A stretch of 64,000 nucleotides of DNA from contig CM060947.1 of assembly GCA_030765055.1 (NCBI GenBank), positions 106,428,389 to 106,492,388 of the forward strand. The letters are read 5' to 3'. Positions 27,201 to 36,200 of the stretch are shown one piece after another. This DNA comes from Mantis religiosa (taxonomy: Eukaryota; Arthropoda; Insecta; Mantodea; Mantidae). The stretch's first letter is position 1, and the number at the start of each line of letters is the position of its first letter. Below the pieces are notes generated by a model. The model saw only the letters and a list, made by a program, of their open reading frames with translations. It was not told the origin of the DNA and searched no databases. Made by a program: the position numbers and the translations under genes.

Positions 27201-30200
27201 CTTGTCGCACATACTTCATTTTTTATTTCATTAATCAAAACACCTGAAATGCACTCAATAAGGTGATTCTCAAGTCACTTAACGTTCCTGAAAACACAGT
27301 TGCAGTCCGAAGATGTTCCTCTAACTTATTATCTGTTTGAGCAATTAGATGTAAGAGCTCTATGTACTACGTTTCCACAATGTAGTTATCTGTTATCCGA
27401 AATTTCAGACTCGTCACTGCCCCTGAATGGGAGTTCTTACTGAGCTAAATAGCAAACAGCATTTATCAATTGCCCCATAAATACCTATTTATTTTCACAT
27501 CTTCACCATGCTTTTCAAATGAATTCCTAAACACATCACTCATAGAGTTGTTATTCCATCATTTTTTATTCCAAACTTTATGAAGATTATAATGGAAGAA
27601 ATAAGAGTTTTTGAATTTTCATGACAAATCCTCAAGGTGTGAAAACTATCCATGTAGCTGATGCCATCTGTCATCCATGCATTCTTTTCATTAGAAAAAA
27701 GCAGAGATGGCCAACAAAATAGTTTAAATAATTTGTCACAACCACACAGCCAAGGAAACTCATTATATCAAGAGCTACTAAAATGCCTTTAAAAATACCC
27801 ATGTGACTTAGTTTTTAAAGGTTTAAGATCCGGAGTTGGCCTTCCTGTTGAAATTATGTGACATTTTTCACCAAAAGAACACAGACTCAAGGACCGATTT
27901 AAAAGGTTTTTGATCACACAATCACAGTCACTTTTACCTGCAAATTCTAATGCCATTATTTTTCCTGTACTTTTAACATTAAATCATTCACCATATGAAT
28001 ATTATACATGAAGAATTAGCACTAAAACTCAAGGTTTGCATTTTCACTGCACTGGCAACAATCGTGCTATAAAGAAGATACAGAAATTTTGCAGGATCAC
28101 AGACATACCACATAAGTCTGTAAGCTCCGAGTTTGCCAGTGAGCACTAATAGCAATGTAATGAGCTATTTAGAACTGGAGGATGCCAGATGACCGGCCTC
28201 AGGGGATCTATCACCTACCGGTCCTGGCGAATCAATCACAAATTAAAGCAATTGAAATCTGAAAGTGAAATTGCTTGGACTTTCCACTATTCTTTGAACA
28301 AAAATTTATGTAAAATTTGCATTCACTTTCATCAATTTATTGGCTGTTGCCAATGGCAACAAAGGCAACATTAATGCCACACCACTAAGATGACATCAGC
28401 ATTTGCCCACCAACCAGAATCAGAGTAAGCACTCAACAAAAATAAAACCCAGGATCTAAATATAAGTATAAACATTTTTAAATATATTTGATGCTGGTTA
28501 TTAATAATAGTTTTGTAGACTAAAAGTGAGTTAAGTTAGTTTTTAATCTAGCTAAAAGTATTTAATGTGGTATAAATAACATATCCTGTTTTAGACTGAG
28601 CAGTCTTGAGTTTCATGGCATCTGTATTTCAGGTACCATCAACAATTGGGGTCAGCTTGCTTTACTAGGAACAGAGAAATAGAGGAGATGTTTATGATAT
28701 CAAGTTCAGTGATATTCTATGGACATATCATTAGTACAGAGGTTTTGATTCACCATAGAAAATTCAGTAAAGTGCACAGCTGTACATTTAACAGTTTGAT
28801 TTCAAAGGCATCAATGGGAGAAAATTATTGAAATTAATTTTCTTAAAAGAAGAATACAATATTAAAGCAAGTAATCCACACATTTATAACATAGAAAGTT
28901 TGCAGTAATATGAGAAAATGCATATTATATCTTCAGAAAGTAAAATATAAGTGAATCAGTAGCTGATGACATTCCCTCAAAAATGTTTCAATTGTGTTCT
29001 AACATTTACAAAATGAAAGTGAGTGTAAATAAGTGTGACTACTTGTTCTGAAAAATATTCCAACAAGTAATGATCCATAAAATGCTTTTATGGATTCAGT
29101 GGACCTCAAAACATAAGTCTCATAAAAGATGAATATTGCAACTTTGGGTTGAATCCAATGCTTCCACTTTAGATAGTGGCTAGTCAGTGCAACCATTTTA
29201 GTTAGAATACAATTAATTTATAATATTACAACTAAATCAAAGATAAATAGGAATGCAAACATCTTTGCTTGTGTGTCTGTTTTTCACTTTCAACTTAGAA
29301 AGGGATTGTTGTATTAAAAGCATGAAATATAACACTAATCTTTAAAGAAATTCTTTGTATTTGTAAGATACTTACAGACTGGAGATTAAAATGGTGCACT
29401 CTTTTCAAATAAAGAGGGAGTTCCGACAGTAATGTATATAATACCCAAGCTGTTCCAAACTGCACCAATGCAGCAGACCAAATCTTTGTTGACAGCAGAA
29501 TTTTCTTCCATGGTACAGTTGAAGACCTCTTATCCTGCACAAAGAAAATTTAACTTGTGTGTTGAGGCGCATGTAGTCCATAGAAAATATTATAGCCGGC
29601 AACTCTAGCCTTAAAGATAAGGGAATGCAGAAATCAGAAAATGTGCAAATAAAATAAGGAAATTAAACTATGTACAGTAGAACTTTGTTGCAATTTTTAT
29701 AGTAGTAAACAGTAAACCATTTTAGCCTTAAAGATAAGGGAATGCAGAAATCAGAAAATGTGCAAATAAAATAAGGAAATTAAACTATGTACAGTAGAAC
29801 TTTGTTGCAATTTTTATAGTAGTAAACAGTAAACCATTTACTCATAAAAATCATTGTAAATATTAAAATTCCATCCAAAATGCTTTTAAAATTAGCAGCT
29901 GCTGTATTTAAAAATATTTAAATGTTAAAAGGATGTCCTCCACAGTAAGATTATTACTATTTATAATTGGTATAAAGAAATATGAATTTAAATGCTTATT
30001 GTATTTTATTAGTGTCACAAGGGCCTTCAATTAAATATCTCAGTTAATAAATATTCTGATAATTATAACAATGATGAAGCTTAGGAGGGAAATATTCTTG
30101 GCTCTTATATTGTGGGATCAGTTTAAATCTTGATTATATCAAGCTTAATGGAGTTAGATCTTTATGAGGTTCCTTTCATCCACTAGATGTATTGGATTTT

Positions 30201-33200
30201 TGAGTTCATTTATCCATCATCTCACATGAACTATGTATTTAAATTAAGCAATTCTTAATGCACACCATAAATTATGAAAATAATTTGTGTCATAAATAGA
30301 AGTTTAAATTTTAAGATTTACTATGGATAGAGTCAACCTGAAAAATTCAATGCCATGGCCGTAATTTGAAATACACTGTGGTTCAAATCTCAGTCATGGC
30401 ATTGAATTTTTCAGGTTGACTCTATCTATTCAAAACCTTTGCCTATATATGGCTAGTGTGAAGAAATGATTAATTTTCATCAATTAATTTAAATTTTAAG
30501 ATTTACTATTTTCATATTTATTCTCTACATATATAAGAACACTAATGTGCCTTAATTATACAACCAATTTTATAGAACATCAGAAACATAATACCAACAA
30601 AGTTATTGTTGTGCTAAATACACTGAGACCATAAGTGAACTGGATCAGTGGATTGCTACTGAGGATGAGAACAGCTTGCCTCAAAAATATTCAACTGTAT
30701 GTGTATCGCTAGTGAAGTTTGAGTGTTAGAGCTATTTGCATTTTGCATTCAAGTCCATTACTTCATAATCTGTTCACTGTTTCAATTACTATAAATGAAA
30801 CCTATTCTAATACTGTAGAAACTATTAGGTACTTACACTATAAGCCTACTCCTGATAAAATTTGTGATGGAAGCAACATTCTAAGGTTGAGTTATATCAT
30901 TATTTTCTAAGAAAGGACTATATGCGTTATGCACTATAACAAAAATATATTCTTGATTAAATATTTTAAAAGATTTATTTATTCGATTTGTAAATATAAC
31001 AAAATGCTTGTTTTCATGACTTTTGCACCGATAAGCTGGTAGAAATTTCATTTATGCATTATTTCCTATTTTCTGTTGATAAATGAATAGCTGGGTAGAT
31101 ATTTTTTATTCTGACATTGAACTGTTCATATAATCATAAAATTAAATAGCAGTCATTTATATTTCAAAGAATATAAACTGTTGTATTTTAAGCACTGTAC
31201 CTCTGCTGAATCACTTGAGCTGCTGATACTAGCCCCTATGCCTGTTGTGATAAATATCAGTTCACTTTTGAGTATTCTTGGATGTTCTTGTGGAGAGTTA
31301 AATACAAGCAACATCCATGGAACAGCCCAAAGTACAGAAATAATTCCAAAGAAGTAAAATATCCACTCCCAACCAGCAATCTTTTCAATAATTCCAGAAA
31401 GGGCCATAGCAACCAAGCTACCCACATGAATAGCTAAAACAAACACAAAGATTTATTTTTATGATATAACCAGTTACACATTGATATACTATTACCAAAA
31501 TAAATGCAGAATTTTTGTAGCACTAAGAGCTAGATTTAAGATGCATAAAATTAAAGTGGACATCATGTGAAGTAACACATGAAGTAACAAAAGTAACACA
31601 TGCTGCCACAAAATAATAAATTTTAAAATGTTCAGAAACAGTTCATTATTTTCAAACCATTTTACCATTCATCTTTTCTGAAATGGCCAGTTTCTGACAT
31701 ATAGTCTTCTTGTTTGCTTTAAACTAGATTAAAAAAAAAATCAAATGGAGGTTTCCATGTCTGGGGACAAAAATGGTAAGATGATATTGATTTAATCGTA
31801 TATTAAGAAGCAAGGTGTTAATTCTGCATTTTTCTTATATGAATGATCTTCACATCTTACACAATTTATGTAACTTTTGAAAACAGGAATGGATCATATG
31901 CACATTTGAGCCTAATCACTAATTTCCTCTCCTACGTGCAATATTAATGCACTAAAATTGTAATAAAAGCAGATTAGGTATGAAGCAAGAGGTGAGGATG
32001 TGCATTTATACATGCATCCAATTGGTATTCACTCATTGGTTCTGATAGGATAGCTTTTATGGTTCAGACCATAGCAATAAGAAATAAGGTTAGCATTTTT
32101 CTTGAAAATCAATAATCCTGCAGCCTACTTCTTGAATGCAGTAGTTTTTAATCACAAGGCATACATTATGATACTTTGGCACCCAGTGAATGATTTCCTT
32201 CTAAGTATACAAGATATATATGAAATAATGCTTCAATGGTGTTTCGAGATATCTTTTTATCAAAAGCATGGTTTCAGAAATACATTGAAAATTTTGAATG
32301 TTATGTCACATTCCTTATTGTTTGTTGTATTCTCTTATCCTTCAACTTCATATCCACCCATTCTACTCCTCCTTCCTCTTAACTCCTATCACCATATTAT
32401 CATCCTATGTTAGCCTCTGGTTCCTGAGGTTCTGGGTTAAAAATCCAACTGAGGGCAATGGATCTTTTAGGATCTAAAGATCCTCAGCTTCCTTCATTAG
32501 AAAAGTGGTGGTCCTATGTTATAGACTTAATGGATGGAAAAGAACCTCAAGCCTGATAAAGAGACCTCTGAGCAAAATTAAACAATCTTTCATGCCCAAT
32601 ATAGAATCAGATTATTAATTTTTGGATGAGTCGTATTTATTACACATCTGCTTCACTTTCGTACCTATTTTGAGGACATGTTTCGCAAATCATCGTTTGC
32701 ATCTTCTGCTCTTATGCGACTAAAGCTTGATAAAGCTTTTTAAGAGCAGAAGATGCAAACGATGATTTGCGAAACATGTTCTTAAAATAGGTACGAAAGT
32801 GAAGCAGATGTGTAATAAATACGACTCATCTAAAAATTAATAATTATTTTGCTTCACTGTGGTGTTCCAATACAGTTAAATCTCGATATATAGAATCAGA
32901 TGTTGAAAATCACAACGTTAAAGAGGTGTTTTCAATGTGAATGCAGGATTATACTTATTTCTCAAAACAAAGTAAGAAAAGTGATAGTAACATATGGCCT
33001 AAAACTCATATTTAAGGGAAAAAGGCCAGAATTCATGATATGAAAGAAGAACTTCTTTTTAAGTTTAATAGTTTGCTTGCTTTTCATTTATTTCTGCATT
33101 GCAGTAAACAGACGTGCAACAGAAATGCTATATACAAATAAGTAACAAACAAACAATAGGTAAGAAATAGGTGAGCAATATTGTAATATTGTGATATTTA

Positions 33201-36200
33201 TAATACCAATATCTGTGAAGTAATTTCCTAAAATGTATTAGTTTCAGCGCTTACATTAAAAATATTCTTTTTCACATTTTGCTATGAGAACTTTGCTCTC
33301 ACAATTTATTCCAATTATTTTGGTCTCTCCTGGTTTAATTTGAGTTCATTTAGCTACACAGTGGTCAGTGCACAGTGGCAGCAGAATTCATTAGCCGTTA
33401 AGTTCATTTACAGGAAATGATTTTCCACAGCTGAATTAAATCTGTGTATAGTTCTAAATGTTATGATGTAATATGACTAAAGTGATGTGTCTATAGCTGA
33501 ATAAATAGACTACAGTACCACTTATAGTAGTACATAACTTCAATTGATCATCTATGATTCCTTTTAGATGCAGCACACCATAACTTAGGATTAGTACATT
33601 GACCAATTAAAATACAAAAGCAGCTAATAGCAAGATAATATATCTAAGATTTAATTATATAAAAATCTGATCCAGTTGGCTCTAGTTTTAACTATAAGCT
33701 TTTGAAGAAAGTCACCTGAGAAGACAATTCCTGAGAACTTTGACCTTTCTTCAGGAGGAAACCATTTTGCAAACAACACCTGCATTGCCGGCAGGATAAC
33801 TCCCTTGAAATAAAGAAGAAACATTAAGCAATGAAATAATCTATGTGAAAACCCTAAACATTAGTGCTAGTAGTTTTTGTACCTGTCTTAGGAGATCTAT
33901 TATGTGTACAAGAAGTTTAACAATAATAGTAACAAATATTTGTCATCATATACAAATCCTCTTGCCACCATTTAAAAGACATAATTTTCTGTACTTCTAA
34001 TACTTAGGTACATATGCAAACCTAGCTGCTAAACCTGAAAGTTACAGTTACTAGTAGATTAAGGATGGTAATTGTCATGCAGCATTTGTAAAAGTAGAAG
34101 GTATAAATGTTAGTTAAGTGACTCCTAATACTTGTCTTCATTAATGCTAATCTCAGGAAAATTAGTTAACTGAGACATATTTAATTTCTAAGTTGCACCA
34201 TAGTTACCTGACATTCATTTTTCAGGATAAGAGAAAATCCCAAAAAAAAACCTTATCCAAATAACTTACTCTGTTCCAAGATTCAGACTTGAGACCTCTT
34301 GAATGTGAGGCAGTTATGCTACCACCACATTACATAGGCCTCTGTGGTATGGGGTAGTACTCGACGTCATGTCTAAAAAGTTCCATGTTTAAATGTTGAT
34401 TAGGGTGAATTATACAGATAAGGTTTTTTCCGAGGGTTTTCCTTTATCCAGGTTCATTGAACATTATTTCACGCATTTCATACATTTATTGTCCAATATA
34501 ACCTACCAGGTTAAAGAATGTTAAACTTAAAAAAAAAAAGCATTTTTGCTTGTAATTATATATTGTTTTCTAGGCTATATTTTATATCAGTTTATAGAAA
34601 ACAGATAGTTTTCATAGTGCATTATTTGAGTTATGCTGCACCATGGCTAAGCAGTTACACCACTTGACTCTCACCAAGGGTTCGATCCCAGACAACTACA
34701 TGTGAGATTTGTAGAGTACAGCATAGCACAGAGGCAGGTTTCCTCCAGGATTTATGGTTTCCCCCACATTCCACCAATTACTCCATTATCATCTTTCCTT
34801 TCATCCATTTCACCTTCATTCTCTCACTTTCATACCAGGCATTGGACTGATCACCCTTCATGGGTTCTCTGTCTGATCCAGAAATTTTGTTCCTCAACCC
34901 AACGCCTTAAAGCATAAGGGATAGAGGACAGAGAATCCCCTAACACCACGATAATTGAACAATAGTGTAACAACTAGGACAGTTGAAGAAGACCGTTATT
35001 TAAGTTATCTGCATTTATTTTATACATTACAATTTACTTGAGAATTTAGCAATGGAAATCTTTTATACTCACAAAATATATATACATACATTATTTATTA
35101 AGTTATTTGTCTAGCAATTGCATGTATAATTTACTTTTACTTGTATGATTTTTATTAGTGAAATATCCTTGAAGCTGAGATGCAGTTCATTAAATAATAA
35201 AATAAGTTAAATATTAGCAAAACAGTTACATATATAATTTGTTTATGGTAATCAAAGTCTATCATATAAGCATATTCACAAGTAACTAGTAGTGCATTAT
35301 TTAACACTTCTATGTATGTAGTTTAAACATATTCTACAGCTTTCAGCATGTATCTAGCCTAAATGCCAGTTCACCTATAGTATTCATTATGTTAATTTGG
35401 CATAGGAAAAATATTTAATAGTTATATCATTAGAATGACACACTTATTTAATGCTGTATATGTGCGTGTTGCTTCAGTAATTATTAAAATATAGCACAGA
35501 TGAATTATAAAAATAGTATATCTGTAGATAAGTATGTTGACAATTAAAAATATACTTACTGAACAAGCTCCCTCCAGTAATCTGATAGCAATAAATGCAT
35601 AGGCACTGAGTTTAGCTGCTAATGGACTGATCAAAGTGAAAATCCCTGTAAACAATACTCCACAGCCCATCACCAATTTTGGTCCTACTATTTCACTTGT
35701 GCGCCCACCTAGGAACTGTGTAGCCACATATCCATAATAATATGAAGCTAGCACTTGAGATTCTGTGTTTGGATTCCAGTGAAACTCTCCCTGCTCAAAC
35801 AAACAGAAGATACTCTAATAAAAAGATGATCAAACGTGAGCTATATACAAATAAAGAGCTATCCTTTATATAATCACGTAAAAAATGTAGCTAATTACAG
35901 TGAAAAAACAAATACTATTCAAATATGATTATCTGTAACAGAAACTTCACTTATCTTTGAAGAAAATTAATAAGAAAATTTACATCATTTTCTGTAAAGA
36001 TAAGTTAAGTTTCTGTTACAAATGATTATATTTGTTTAGTGTTCCTTTATATACTTTTGAAATTCCTTTCATTTTTTCATACTCTTGAAAGTGAATATGA
36101 AAAATACTTATAAATCTTCTGTTTTACAGAATAACATGAAAATGACTTAGCTCAAAAGTATTTCTATTTCATTTTGAAGTAGTCTTTCTCAGATTGATGC

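Larger units (their letters stand above)
32613..32887. mobile_element. Fold-back Penelope-like element, 14-bp TSD
   Basis: Flanked by ATATAGAATCAGAT at 32599-32612 and 32888-32901. Arms of roughly 105 bp, inverted around 32728, each contain a pLTR end with a hammerhead-like motif, same family as 4735 and 12208. Only the right arm carries the full tail (ttgcttcactgtggtgttcc to tctcgat). No ORF remains. Confidence 0.8.
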
